Part shown: positions 13,747 to 26,364 of the stretch, piece by piece
Layout of the letters: every line of letters starts with the position of its first letter
Numbering within the stretch: the stretch's first letter is position 1
Source of the DNA: Phlebotomus papatasi
Taxonomy: Eukaryota > Arthropoda > Insecta > Diptera > Psychodidae
Reading direction: 5' to 3'
NCBI RefSeq assembly: GCF_024763615.1
Contig: NC_077224.1
Location: 50,292,712-50,356,711, forward strand
DNA length: 64,000 nt
Translations under genes and position numbers: made by a program
Notes under the pieces: model-generated
What the model was told of the DNA's origin: nothing
What the model saw: the letters and a program-made list of their open reading frames with translations, nothing else
Databases searched by the model: none

Positions 13747-14633
13747 GGGGAGACCAGGGAGGTTTGGGACACTTTTCATGTTTTGACTTTGAGACAGTAT
13801 TCCAAAAAATCACGATAATGTATTACAATTTTATGCGGTCTATACGATACTTATGGATATGACTTTACAAAAAGTACTCGATAGAACTTGGAAAACAACT
13901 GAATTTCCTTGGAAAAGATAAAACATTTAACTTGACGCTTTGCCCCAAACCTCCCCGTTTTGGGGCAGTATGGAACGCAATAGGGGATATTTGAGACGCA
14001 TTTTTTATCACATAACTTGCATTTATTGGAGCATGTTAATAATTTTAACGATTTGCGCGCCACTTACAATCTTATCAAAAATCAGCGTCCCATTCATCCC
14101 CGTTCAGGTGTCCCAAACATCCCGCGTGTAGTTTTGGTATTTAAAATCTTTTTAAATTACACTGCTAGCTAATAAGATTGAAAAGTTTTGATTATATATA
14201 GCTGATATAAAATACTAAGAGGAAAACTGAGACGTCAAAATATACAATTTAAAAAAGAAATGTTCATAGAATTAAAACAATAAAACTATGAGGATATCCA
14301 TTCTTTTAGTCAAAATACATCTCATTGAGGCCATTTACACCGCCGCGCCGCATTGGATTGAGATTGAATTGTCCCAAAATCGGGTTTTGGGACAATTCAG
14401 TCAGAATGTAATACGACAGTCTAAATGACCTCAATGAAATCGTTTAGATTGTGGCCTTAGATTAAGACTTAATTATCCTAAATCCGGTTTTGGAAGAGTT
14501 TAATCCCAATCTAATGCTGCGGTGTAAATAGCCTCATTGTTGCCTACGATTGAGTAGTGGTTAAATCCCGTTTATTTCAATAATTAATGAAAAAATCGCC
14601 TCGTTCCATACTACCCCTGTCCCAAACCTCCCC
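13747..14633. mobile_element. TIR element (GGGGAGACCAGGGAGG), right end decayed
   Basis: GGAGGTTTGGGACA at the left and TGTCCCAAACCTCC at the right are inverted. TA is present on the left only. CCCCAAACCTCCCC and GTCCCAAACATCCC words also lie inside. A separate MITE (14326-14536) is inserted. Confidence 0.6.
14326..14536. mobile_element. 211-bp MITE (TGAGGCCATTTACACCGC ends)
   Basis: TGAGGCCATTTACACCGC at the left pairs with GCGGTGTAAATAGCCTCA at the right. Internal GCATTGGATTGAGATT and AATCCCAATCTAATGC also pair, so most of the element folds. The left arm has an extra CGCGC-like insertion. It contains no coding sequence. Confidence 0.82.
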
Positions 14634-15740
14634 AGATGAAAATGAAAAAAATTGGTTTTATTGCTCTTTTTGTGAAATTTAGAGCCATAGTTATGTCATA
14701 ACGAAAAGAACAACTAATCAATCTCTTTTTTCATATAATAAAAATTTAAAATTAATTCTAATTAATAACGTTAATTGCATCAAAATTTTCAACAATTAAA
14801 TATATACCAGAGCTCTTCTAAAAAAAAGTGAAAAAAGAAATCTTTAAGATACCATTTCCTTATCTTAACATACGATGTTAAGATCAAGGATGGACTTCAA
14901 TATTATCTCATGGATAGTAATGTTCACTTAAGATACTTACTAATAATAAAAACATTCAGTAAAATCATTCCTTAATCTTCGACTTTTGCCCAAACATATG
15001 CATTTTTTTTAGCAGAGGGTGTAGAATTTATGGGTTTAGTAAATGAAATATTCTACTATTGTGTTAAATTTATCAATTATCTAATACAAACATAAAATAA
15101 TACCACTTTATATCAAAATTTCGCATTTTAATTGATTTTTTTTCGGACTCTGATAGAGTCACCGAATCCAATGGAGTCAAAAGGCCTGAAAATAATTAGT
15201 TGACTCTTTCGAGGTCCCACTGTACTTATAAAAGTACAAGCGATTTGCTTCAAAGAAATAAATTTTGACGAAATTTGCTCTCAATATGTAGAGTAGAGTC
15301 CTTGATTTTCTCTATCCATCCTTAAAGACCTCTACAGGTCGGGAGCACTTTTTTATTAAAAGATATGGCAAAGTTTTTCAGCTTTGCGGAATGCTCGGAC
15401 TCACGAAATAGAGTTCACCGAAAAAACATGGTTTTGGAGGAAATGGAGAGGATGGGGGAAAAAGAAAAAAAAACTTCCAGAGATATCGTTTTTTATTGGG
15501 GGTCACCGAAGACCGAAAGTTGATATTTCTTACCGTTTAAGCTCTAGGACGATGACAAGTTGAAAAAAAGTTTATTATATTATATAACTGCTCTCTCTTT
15601 GTGTTCGAGCAGTAAAATTACTTTTCTTTAAGCAAAACACCAGTAGTGCTGTAGGAGAAAATTCAAGGCATTAAATGATGGATGTTGAAAATTTCTATCC
15701 TGTAAAAAAATGAGCTGATCTTGTAAAATATCTGTACATA
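14634..15740. other. AT-rich non-coding block with an R2-family copy
   Basis: No protein-like ORF. From about 15230 to 15640 it matches the R2 repeat words AACATGGTTTTGGAGG, GGTCACCGAAGACCGAAAG and TTCGAGCAGTAAAATTA, which recur near 34230-35180 and 46440-46920. Confidence 0.5.
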
Positions 15741-16169
15741 CAGTGGGTGTCAAAAGTTTGTTGCCTCATGTATGTTCGGGAAACCAGGTGCAAAAAATGA
15801 TAGGAAAAATTACCTTTTAAAATTTTTCTCTTTGCAAATTAGTAGCCTGTTATCCGTAGATATTATTTATATATTTCGAAAAAATTATTGCATTTTATTT
15901 CATATAAAAAATTATTGTTTAACAAAAGTTGGTCATTTTTGAAAAATCAAAAGTTTGTTGCCTCATTTAAAAAGTTACTCAAAAGGGTCAAAAACATGCA
16001 ACTAACTTAAAATAAACCGACCATATATTGAGTTTATGTCATTTGAGAGGCCAATGGTGCATTTGGACATTTCTAAAGTTGTATATGATAAATACATGTG
16101 TTTAAAAGTGATAATAAATAACAAGAAATAATCTGTTTTTTGATAATTTATAAATTAGGTTAAAATGGC

Positions 16170-16412
16170 GTGTTAGACGGAGTTAAAAGGTGGGAAATCA
16201 TCCAGAGATACTGCCGGAATGAATCTGCGTCGTTAATTGCCAAATTTTGTGTAAAATTACGAATGGTTATACATAAAATGGTTAAATATTATACTGATGA
16301 GGTACGAGTACATCTGAAAAACGCTACTGGCAGACCTAGGGCATCGACTCAGAGGGGTGATAACAGCATTGTAAGTATCTCTGATAGTGACCCAATGATG
16401 TCTGCTTCATAA
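16170..16412 (+). pseudogene. Tc1-like transposase N-terminal fragment, left arm
   Basis: An 80-codon frame carrying REIIQRYC-type helix-turn-helix sequence (WEIIQRYCRNESASLIAKFC) and a GRPR linker, then RGDNSIVSISDSDPMMSAS, the pattern of Tc1 DNA-binding domains. It stops at TAA; the same reading resumes after the stop with VTEGTQVPTVTKT. No catalytic domain follows because the palindrome turns back. The start codon is uncertain. Confidence 0.7.
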
Positions 16413-16729
16413 ATTAAAAGATAGTTGGTTACTGAAGGAACACAGGTCCCTACAGTTACAAAAACGAGCTCATATTGAAAGAAAATGGTAAGAATGTTTT
16501 GGTGGCTCTCAATATTCCATTGGTAAGCAAGACCAATCTGAATAAAAAGTTGTAAATTTACTTGAAACATGTTAAACAAATAAAACTACAATATTTTATC
16601 CAGATTAAACTAGCTAACCAATGGAATATTGAGAGCCACCCAAACATTCTTACCATTTTCTTTCAATATGAGCTCGTTTTTGTAACTGTAGGGACCTGTG
16701 TTCCTTCAGTAACCAACTATCTTTTAATT

Positions 16730-16980
16730 TATGAAGCAGACATCATTGGGTCACTATCAGAGATACTTACAATGCTGTTATCACCCCTCTGAGTCGATGC
16801 CCTAGGTCTGCCAGTAGCGTTTTTCAGATGTACTCGTACCTCATTAATATAATATTTGAATATTTTAAGTATAACCTTTAGTGATTTTCTATAAAATTTG
16901 GCAATTAACGACGCAGATTCATTCCGGCAGTATCTCTGGACTATTTCTCACCTTTTACTTTTTGTAATTTGCCATTTTTG
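16730..16980 (-). pseudogene. Tc1-like transposase N-terminal fragment, right arm (mirror copy)
   Basis: The minus strand encodes the same GRPRASTQRGDNSIVSISDS string as the left arm, with the region towards the element end more diverged. It is the mirror of the left-arm fragment, not an independent gene. Confidence 0.65.
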
Positions 16981-17405
16981 ACCTAAATTATAAATCATCA
17001 AAAAAAACATATTATTTCTTGTTTTCTATAATCACTTTTATATACATATATTTACCATTTACAACTTCAAAAATGTACAAACCCACCATTTGCCTCTCAA
17101 ATGACATTAACCCAAAATGTAATCGGTTTACATTAAGTTGGTTGCATGTTTTGATCATTTCAAATTAGTTTTTTAAATGAAGCAACAAACTTTTGATTTT
17201 TCAAAAATGACCAACTTTTGGAAAACAATTATTTTTGATATGAAATAAAATTAATTATTTTTTTTTTAAAAATATAAATAATATCTACGGATTACAGGGA
17301 ACTCATTTGCAAAAAGCAAAATGTGTAAAAGTAATTTTTTCCATAATTTTTTTCACTTGATTTCTCAAACATGCATTAGGCAACAAACTATTGACACCCA
17401 CTGTA

Positions 17406-18979
17406 TATCTTGCTAAATATCTCCGACGAGTTTGACCTGAAAAAATTCCAACATTTCACAGCTTTGCCAAACCTTGCAAAAATAATTCAAATATTTGTAG
17501 TAATTTATCAATTGTTTATTACATATTAGAGATAATATGAGTGCGTTTATATATTTTTTCTTTAAACACCATAAAAAAAATCAATGATGCATATTTCAGG
17601 TCCTCTGTTTGTTATTATGTGGGCTTTGTCATTTTGTAAATAAATACTGAAACTCTGTTTGATAAATTAATTAATAATTGAGCGTTATTAATTTTATCAA
17701 AAATTGAATATAATACCTAATTAGTTGGTATTTACATCATGAAAATTGGTTTATAGAAGCTTAATTTTATTTGTTAATTATTTAGACTTATTTTCATTGG
17801 TAATTCAGTAACATACCTCTAATTATTCACTGTGCCAACATAATAAAGAGGCAGTCAATTGTTTTGTTTACCATAGTTAAAGCAATATAAAAGCTCGTGA
17901 ATTAAATTTTGAATATTATCTATAATAATGTTCCAGCTTGAGGCAACTTTTTTTTCTCTACTGAACACCCCCTGGATTTATTTGTGTTTAAAAATGAGCG
18001 AAAGATGAGGAAAATATTGTGGAATGTGTAAAATGTCTGAGGGATTTTTTTCTCGTGAATTAAAGAGAAATTCTGCGGCAAAGAAAAATGTTCTCACCCT
18101 CGTTTCGATTGACTAATCATTCAATTTATAGTAAATACCTGTATATAAAATAGCAAGGAAATCCACAATGTATCTGCAATGTGAACAAGAAATTCAGGAG
18201 AAAGGAAGAATGAAGAAGTAAACTCACCTTCTGGAAATGCAGACGGAAAATTTGTCAGGGTGTGGAAACGAAACTCCATACTCATACCCCCCCAATAATA
18301 CTTACTTCAAACCCATCCTTGTCAACGGCGTCGACTTCTTCGACGACGCTTTCCCCATTCCAAAGCACCAGACGCATCCACTTTTACCCATAATCTCTCT
18401 TTTGTTCATAGCAAACGAAATTACCTCGTTTAAATGGTTTTACACAGTTCTCAATCTCAAGCTATTATCACTTTATTCTTTTATGGAAGCATCACAAACA
18501 TTTTCCTTTTTTTTTTGCCAGCCATTTTCCATCCAAGCATAAGCGGCCTGGACCATCCACAATCCACTCACCAACCATTCACCTAATAATTCTATGTTCG
18601 TCGTATTGCTCCTCATCAAGAATTTTTCCTCTTCCAACCACTTTGGTTTTTTCTCCTTTCACTTTTCTTTCCCATTCTTCTATTGACTCTCAACATCATT
18701 CCTCTTCCGGGTGTTTTTTATTTGATTTCTTTCACACCGCCACACTTTTGCGCGCCGCCTTTTGTTTTGATAAACGTGGGAGCTGTCTCAGAAGTGAACC
18801 TAACCTATCGGAAATTGCTTCGGTTTTTGTTACTTTTTACCCCAAGTGTTTATTTTTAATAAAAAGGATTTTTGGAAAAAGAATCTCTTCAGAATCTAAA
18901 ACGGATAGCGGCTTCGTATTCAAAGAATCTAAATAATTTAGAAAATATTGGCCAGTGCATCAATTTTGGAAACTAAATA
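17406..18979. other. Non-coding block with one candidate exon
   Basis: AT-rich to pyrimidine-rich sequence. Apart from the candidate exon at 18306-18409 I see no coding signal. The 18540-18760 stretch is CT-rich. Confidence 0.4.
18306..18409 (-). CDS. Candidate 5' exon of an unidentified gene
   Basis: An isolated patch of higher GC in AT-rich DNA. On the minus strand it runs from ATG (18409) for 34 codons plus 2 nt to a consensus donor, TTTGAA|gtaagt (intron starts at 18305). The frame reads MNKREIMGKSGCVWCFGMGK, then a basic stretch rich in Ser, Lys and Thr, with G- and C-ending codons. A second minus frame from 18376 and the plus strand are also open, so the frame is uncertain. No downstream exon or homologue was recognised. 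Confidence 0.22.
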
Positions 18980-19356
18980 GGGTAAGTGTACCAAATTTCG
19001 GCATAGTTGCATGCAAGCGCCAAAGTCTTATGTTTGAAATGTAACATTTTTAATACAAATTGAATTTATTTGTTACTTTTTTATAAGGAGTGTTCCTTTG
19101 AACCTTGTAGGCAGTCTATCGTCTTTATTTTCTCTAAATTCAGTCTTAATACATTCTGAAATGTATAAAAATGTAGACATTACATTTGAGGCCTATTTCG
19201 GCCACCTTCATTTTCACAGTTCCTTGCCCTTCTGGAATTCTTCCAAAGTCTTTTTTAGATCATCTTGTTCGTCGAAGCGACATTTTTTGTTATGAAATGA
19301 AAACAAAAAAATGTGGCCGAAATTCCAAGCTGGCCGGAATTTGGCATACTTACCTT
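18980..19356. mobile_element. TIR element, GGGTAAGTGTACCAAATT family, simple copy
   Basis: Ends GGGTAAGTGTACCAAATTTC and (reverse complement of right) GGTAAGTATGCCAAATTCC are inverted, with TA adjoining the left end. Read in reverse complement, the interior matches the flanks of the composite copy at 26365-27981, making this the uninterrupted reference copy. Confidence 0.8.
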
Positions 19357-19696
19357 ATGTCAAAATTCTTATTTGCTGTAAAGAAAATATTTCAAAAACA
19401 GAGCTTTTTTTTCATTTTTTAAATTCTTTGTTAGAATTTTAAAAGACTTACGACGTCTATGAAGGCTATCTATGGAAAAAAAATAATCCGCTGTCTTTTT
19501 TTATCTTGGAAGATATTGAATTTTGAAATTTTCGATTTGTGACTTTTTGCCCCAGTCTCCTCTACCCTAGTACACAGCGTAAACGCAATGGTACCAAGGT
19601 TTACTCGTACTTATGTTGGGTCCATAGAAAACGTTCTATTCCTAACTCAAGCAGTTTAGCTTGCAGGTTTTATAGCTTTCCATTCCAACTACTATA

Positions 19697-22207
19697 TAGG
19701 GTCGGAGGAACGTCTGTTCGACAGGGAACCCCTATTAACACTTTTGCCAAAATATTGAAAATTATTTAATGTATCTAGTAAAATATAAGTAATATAACGT
19801 TTTTTCTGTAATATACCTTTTACTATAAACATATATGTTCAAATTTCATATCCCAAATGGTACAAAGTAAGGTGTCAATAGGTGCTGACACGAGTTCTTA
19901 AAGTGTCAATAGACGTTCCTTTCACCCTAAGGGCCCAAATATACTCAGGATGGTTTTCGGAAACATTTGTAACATGTAAAATTTGGCATATTTATCCAAA
20001 ATTGTCATGCTCTAAGGGCTCAGGATCATTAATTAGAGATCCTCCGCATAAATTTCCTTTACCTAATCCTATACTGCCAAATTTTCCGAGTTGTTGCGAC
20101 TGCAACCATTCCTCTGAGTCTACTGGAAGTGAGTGAGCATCTCCAAGGAGACCCTCCAAATACTACTCATCGTCCGCCCAAAGCCTAGCCACCCAAGAAG
20201 CAAAATAGCTGCCTTATAGAACCAACTATTAAACAAGTCTTTTAGTGCACTTTTAAAAGATTTAAAGTTAGAATTTTCTGTAGAAATTCCTATAGGAGCT
20301 CTTAAGATCCTTAACAGTGCGCCACTTTACTTATAGTAATATTAATGATAGGACCAAGAGTGTTATAAGCAAATAAAAAGATTTTTGGTTCTATAGTGCC
20401 TTACTTAAGGAATTCTACAACACTATAGGGGAGACTGGGGCACATGTAATCATTTTCGATACATGCGAATTTGAGGTGATTTTCCAAGGACACCGTGATT
20501 TTTTGGAAAATATTTCTTAGCTCATGTTTTACCCTTGGGTATAGGCAATTCGTCGAGGGTAATGCGGATGCTGGAAAACAATTGAGTTTTCCATAAAAAT
20601 AAAATTTGTGTCCCTGTGCATTTTTCTCTTTTCACAAAATACCTGGGGTAGAAGTAACCACTTTCTGGGGAGGAAGTAAACACCTTTTTTCCCACCCTTG
20701 AAATTAACTTTGCACCACTTTCGATTATTTTAATTACTTAAGAGATATATAAAGACTGTATATTTTTCAAAAAATCATTAAAAAATAAATAATCAATAAA
20801 TCAATCAAAAAATAATTAAAATAGCAAAAAAAACTAAAAGCATGCATATCAAAGACATCTTTCAATGGATTTTCCCCATATTTTGACATCATGTGACTTT
20901 TTATTGAACACAGCGCCACAAATTTTTTTCGTCATCTATGAATTATAGATATTTCGCATGAAGGTCAATTTCCCGCTCTTTTACCTACTCATTTTGTGAA
21001 ATTGAAATTGCCTGATTACATCTACCCCAAATGCTGTTTTCTGACCAATTATTAATTCTTTTGAAATAATGAGAATCTGAATTTCTCTAGTAAATGCATT
21101 AATATAATCCTAAAAGATGTAGGAAAGAACTGGTATTGCTACATTTCGATTATTTTACACAATTTTTAATTTCCAGGTGGAAATCCAAATGATCAAAATA
21201 ATCGAAATATCAACATTTTCAGGAAAATGATTTTTATTTTTAAAGTATATTAGGATTTTATTGACCAATTTATCTGTGGACATACATCCCCATGGTATCT
21301 ATGAATGCTTATGGGTTTTATCCTCTGGAGTCTTAAAATTAATGAAAAAAATCACAGTGTTTACAACTACCCCAGATTACTACTGCCCCAGTTCCCCCTA
21401 TTAAGAAAAAATTGTTTCTTGGGCAGTTCTTTTTGCCATCTACCTTCAGAAACTCTCAGGTGGAAGGCCGGAAATCAGCGGGGTTTCCTCCAGGGGATTG
21501 TGGAAGATCGTCCCTAACTCAAATGGAAAGACGGAAGGAAGAAAGATAGAAGGAAGTTTGAGCAATAGAATCGAGGAATAGAGGAATAAGGACTGTAAAT
21601 TTTTTAAGAGAATAAATGATTCCGTATCAAGTTTAAATATTCTCGAGGATCAGTCTGGATGAACTTGGAACTTCAGATAGCGTTTCTTGCTCAAAATACG
21701 GTTTAGCGTTGTCAAGCCAAACCCTATTCGTTTGAAAAATTAATAATTCGTTTTTGAATCCCAACCAATTGCATAGCAAAATCCTGATGAGATGCAGACT
21801 GTCTTTTCCCACAGCGTTGGTACCTTAAGTTGTTTCTTCCAGGATGTATTATGCAGATAGACCCTAGAAAGCTTTTCCGCATGAGGGTCCGAAAACAGAA
21901 AAGCTAAATCTATCAATTCAGCTTTAGAAAAAATTCAAAATTTGGAATTCCTAACAAACAAATTTTTAGTTTGTAGGGTGAAAGGAACACCTATTGACAC
22001 TTTAAGAAGTCGTGTCAGGACTTATTGACACCCTACTCTGTACCATTTGGAATCTGAAATTTGAACATCTATCCTTATCAAAAAACGCAGACTAAGGAAA
22101 AAAACGTCATATTATTTACATTTTATTAGATACCTTAAATAACTTTCAAGATTTTGACAAAAGTGTCAATAGGGGTTCCCTGTCGAAGAGGTGTTCCTTT
22201 GACTCTA
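19697..22207. mobile_element. TIR element with about 230-bp inverted ends and a nested insert
   Basis: The left segment 19697-19931 is repeated in inverted orientation at about 21970-22207. Shared words include CGACAGGGAACCCCTATT, TAGATAC-type AT blocks, AATGGTACA and GTGTCAATAG..GTTCCTTTCACCCTA. It encloses a separate element (20428-21398). No transposase ORF is visible. Confidence 0.75.
20428..21398. mobile_element. TA-flanked TIR element (GGGGAGACTGGGGCA), nested
   Basis: Ends GGGGAGACTGGGGCACATG and CTGCCCCAGTTCCCCC are inverted and flanked by TA (20426-20427, 21399-21400). Internal words GGGGTAGAAGTAACC and ACTACCCCAGATTACTACTG resemble the ends. It lies inside the long-TIR element. Confidence 0.8.
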
Positions 22208-23785
22208 CGACTCTTGAAACTTGTTTTAAAAACAAATAGATGAATAATCTTCAAAGTACTCTAGAATTGCAGATTTACTAAAGTATTACAAGATTATTAA
22301 ATTACTAAAGTCTGAGTTTTTAAATTGTCTTGCCCGGAATTCCTCATTTTGCTTTATCGGTTTTAGAAATACAATAAAAACTTCTTCGAAAAGCAGAACT
22401 CTTTACGGAGAAGGTGGGTCAATCGACACTGCCGTTACATTGAAGATGAAAAGCTACTCTTAGCACATTAATGGCCCGAATTTCTTTATGCTAACTTTAA
22501 AATTCAAAATATCCTATACAGAAAATCGTGAGGAATTACATCTGATATCCGTAGATCGTTTCTTATGTTCAACGAAACTTTGTCAACAATTCCTCTACCC
22601 TAAATATAAGGAGATTTACTGAAAAAATCTGGGGTAGAGCACTCTTCTAAACGTGAGTCAGATGCCTGACCAGTAAAATAAACTAAAAAAAGGCTTTGAA
22701 AATAATCTTTTCAATTACGATAAATAAATGTTAAAATCTTGATTGAAAAAATTTATAAGCGTTCTGTATGACCTATATTTTTCCTAGGACATTTTCCCTA
22801 CCACAAAAAAAGAAAAAGTCAACCACGGAAATGGAATAGTGAAAGTAAATGGATATTCAAGGTGGTGGGTGGCATTTTGATTCAGAATCACATGCTGAGA
22901 GTGATTCTGGTTATACGCAAATTCACCCTCGCCCTCATTCTCTCGACAACATTCCAATCCAAATGGAATTTATTGTTCTTGCAAGTTCTAGCAATTTGTT
23001 CAGAAGAAGAAAAAAAATCTCCATGGTTCCCGCATCAATTGCTGGAAGGAATTCCCCTCGTCAAAGAACATAACACTTCAATAAAAATTATCGCACACTT
23101 TTCCCAATTTGGACTTCTACTGGGGAGATTGGTGTTCTTCCCTCTCAACCATGGGTCTATATTTAAGTGGTGTATAGTTAAGAGATTACAGACACAAATT
23201 GTATATAAATTCTTTGTCTGGTTGCGTGGGTGGAGAAGAAATTGAGAAAAGCAATGGCATAAAAAAGCAAAAGCTGGAGAAAATTGCAAGAACAAGCAAG
23301 AGAGATTTGTCTCGGTGATTTGGAAGTTGCAGAGATTTTGTCCACAGGGATACTAAATAATCGTCTTCAGCCTCGTATAGCATTTCAGAAGTGAGATTAT
23401 TATTGTTAATTTTTTACGCGTAATTTATATTACATTACACAAGATTGTTTTCGTTTCCCAGACAGATAGACAAAGTTCCTCTATGCGATATTATGATAGA
23501 ATTACTATTATTTTATTAGTATTATATTACCAGCACAATAAGACGGCTGCATAAGAATATCTCAAAGCAGCTTCGGACAAATAAACTGAATTTTGTGTGT
23601 CCTAACGGTGTTCCCGGTGTCCTGATAGTTTGCTTTTAGCCAACTCTTTCCGCTTCTGAACGATTTTTTCCTTTAAACGCTCAAGTTGTTGCATACACTA
23701 CTCAGACTTTCATGCTTGACTTGATGGAACAGTTTGCAATAAATCATTATCGCTTTTGGTCTTCGGTCCTCGCTTCGTAAATTAA
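22208..23785. other. Non-coding block
   Basis: The longest frames (22862-23245, 127 codons, and overlapping shadows) show no motif, no splice context and no codon bias. I see nothing convincing here. Confidence 0.4.
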
Positions 23786-24035
23786 CACTAAACCTACGAA
23801 AATCGGTCAAATTGACCGGTTTAAAAACTTTTTAAACTTAACACATACTTAAAGGGTACAATGTCGCTATCAAACTTTATGAGTTTCTTAAAATATGCAT
23901 GTAATATATTTTTCAATGTTTGAATTTTAATTATTTCTACTTTTTCAAGAAAAGTTTGTTGAGTATCCTAACTACTGTGGTCTGTCATTTGACCGATCGT
24001 ACTAGGAAAATTTACCAAAAACGGTCGGTAGAATA
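23786..24035. mobile_element. TTAA-flanked (piggyBac-type) MITE, intact copy
   Basis: A 250-bp element with TTAA at 23782-23785 and 24036-24039. The ends CACTAAACCTACGA and CGGTAGAATA are inverted and imperfect. Near-complete match in reverse complement to the split copy at 6700-7764. Confidence 0.82.
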
Positions 24036-24131
24036 TTAAGGTATAAAAAAAATTCATCTTATGCGGGCTTCAGACCTAAGATTTAGCGTTATTTAAATTT
24101 TTAAGAAAATTTTGAAAGATTATCTATTATA

Positions 24132-24345
24132 AGGTGGCGGCATTACTTGTGGTCTGTCTTTACTTGTGATCTCGTCGCAATTTTTGTCAGGAAATTATTC
24201 CAAAATTTAAAAAATGTGATCTACTATTAAATACATTAAATATCTTTAATTTGAAGGTTTTCGAGATAATTTCGTGATGACATTGTGAAGGTTTTTGCGA
24301 GAAGACCATAAGTGAAGACAGAAGCCACAAGTATTGCCGCCACCC
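24132..24345. mobile_element. 214-bp MITE (GGTGGCGGCATTACTTGTGG ends)
   Basis: AGGTGGCGGCATTACTTGTGG at the left is mirrored by CCACAAGTATTGCCGCCACCC at the right, and ACTTGTGATCTCGTCGCAA pairs with TTGCGAGAAGACCATAAGT. TA flanks both sides. Confidence 0.85.
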
Positions 24346-26364
24346 TATTGGTAAAAATTACATTAGTTTCTAAAAAAAAAAAAATTGCTTGTTATTTAGG
24401 ATTTTGATATCTTCGGGAACTGATGTAAACCTTAGTCTGAATACCGTTTTAGGGTGAGTATAACATGCGATTTTCTCTTTAATTTTTTAATGTGTAAAGT
24501 ATTTATGCTTTAGGTAAATTTAAACTTATTTTTGCAGGCCAAGTCCACTACTTTATCAATAAATAGAAAAACCCCAAATACTAAGTGACTCAAAGACACA
24601 AATAACATATTTGGACGCTCACAAGCGACAATTAATGTGAATCACATTAAAATTTTAATGTGCAAGTCATACTTCCTCATTAAAATTTTAATGCAGTTCA
24701 TACCTCTTGTTACAATGAGTGCTAAAATCAATATTTAGAATTTGACTTCTTTTTAATAGAAACGTAAAGTCGGTCTGCAAAAATTGGTTTATATTGACCT
24801 AAAACACTAATTGATCCTAATGTTTTTACATATGAAATTAATTATTAATCGCAGCCAGTTTTGCAATATGAATATAACTTTTCATTAATAAATAGATTAA
24901 ATTTTAAAACCAGTTCAAAGACAGTACATCATATGCTTCAACTCTTATTAGCGACAATTAATGTTGATTGAATTTAAATTTTACTGAGCGAGTATAATAA
25001 CTCCGTAATATTTAATTAAATCATTTATTTCAATTTTGGCTCATTCACTAGCTAAAATGGAAAGTAATTTAGATTTCAAGCTTTCTATTGTCTAGAATAT
25101 TTCCGTTAAATCTTTTTTTTTTGTTTAATTAAGTGTTAAGACAATATAACAAAATTTATCAGTCCGATTAATAATTTTTTTAGTGTTCTTAACAATTTAA
25201 CGAAACAGTAGTCAATAACCTCAACCTCAACAAAATTCTTTCATACAAAAAAAATGTGTAAGAAGTATTCTCGCGTAAAATATTTAGCATCGGGTAATTT
25301 AACATCGCCATTCGTTGAGGGTTTGAGATGTTTTTTCTTATTCTCCTAGATTAACTCGACTCTTCCATCTGTTATTGGTCTCATGATAGTACCAATTCCA
25401 CGGTATTATCACCACAGCATCACTGCTTTTGGTGATCCTCCCCAAAAGTGAGTCTGTCACCATAAGGAGCTCATCATCCTTCGATTTGTCCACACGATAG
25501 GAACCTTCCTCCTACTCATTCATTGTCACTCCGTCCATGAGATCTCTTTTTTTTTGCGCTAAAGCATCCTCCCCCATCATCAACCCCCTGGTATAAGAAC
25601 TAAACGTAGAGATAATGTGGAATAATACGTTGTGATTGCAATGAATGATACGAGATTATGTTTTTCTTGCTCTTGATGCCTTTATTTGAGTTCCTTCACA
25701 TATTACCAGCTATGATAGTGGTCACAATGATGATGCTTATCGCAACAAATCAACACACAAAAAGTGAGTAAGCTCAAGTGGCAATTGAGGATGGAAAAAC
25801 CACACATTTCAACCCTCTTACAGCTCTTTTCTTTTATTTTTATTACATAAATTCAGTGGCATAATATCCGAAGTGGTACTTTCATTTACCAATCTGATGC
25901 ATGAGATTGAGTAAAAAGAACATGAAATTATCTTCACGTTGCAAGGCAATGCCCGAGTGGGTCTCATAGAATTTGAAAGAAACAATTGTCTTTTTACGTT
26001 AAGATTTTGCAGTATATACTCGGAGTAGTAAGTCCTGTGATATGGATATACTCTAGTTACCCATTATTTAACTATTGAAGAGTTCTTTTTTTTTAATTCC
26101 ACATTTATCTAGCATTTTCTTTCCTTATGAAGTTCATTCAAGAATAATGTTAGGCCACATCTCCTTAAAAAACTCGTACTGAAAAACTGAAAGGACAAAC
26201 CACTCCCAAAGTTAAAGGTTTGGAGAAGGCTAAGAAGCTTTGACCCTTAATATTAAATGCAATTCCCTTCAATTGTAACATTTACTTAACGAAATTAAAT
26301 TTCGCGAGGTGTATCTGTTTTTCCAAGTAAATTTATAAAAAAAAAATATAAAAAAAAAGTTTTA
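24346..26364. other. AT-rich non-coding block
   Basis: No ORF or repeat end that I can support. A less AT-rich stretch at 25310-25600 has no open frame with a protein-like sequence. Confidence 0.4.

Larger units (their letters stand above)
15741..17403. mobile_element. Tc1-like foldback: 1,663-bp palindrome of two inverted half-elements
   Basis: Ends CAGTGGGTGTCAAAAGTTTG and CAAACTATTGACACCCACTG are inverted, with TA on both sides. Each arm is about 830 bp and the arms meet at ACATGT near 16567 with essentially no spacer. A second TCAAAAGTTTGTTGCCTCAT sits about 200 bp inside each end, the IR/DR layout of Tc1 elements. Each arm encodes only the transposase N-terminus (paired-like helix-turn-helix region with GRPRASTQRGDNSIVSISDS), reading toward the centre. 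No DDE catalytic region is present, so it cannot be autonomous. Outer arms are visibly diverged; about 200 bp (16298-16497 and its mirror) are identical. Confidence 0.9.

Noticed and set aside
22862..23245. 127-codon plus-strand ORF
   Set aside because: No motif, no codon bias and no splice context. Overlapping frames on both strands are equally open.
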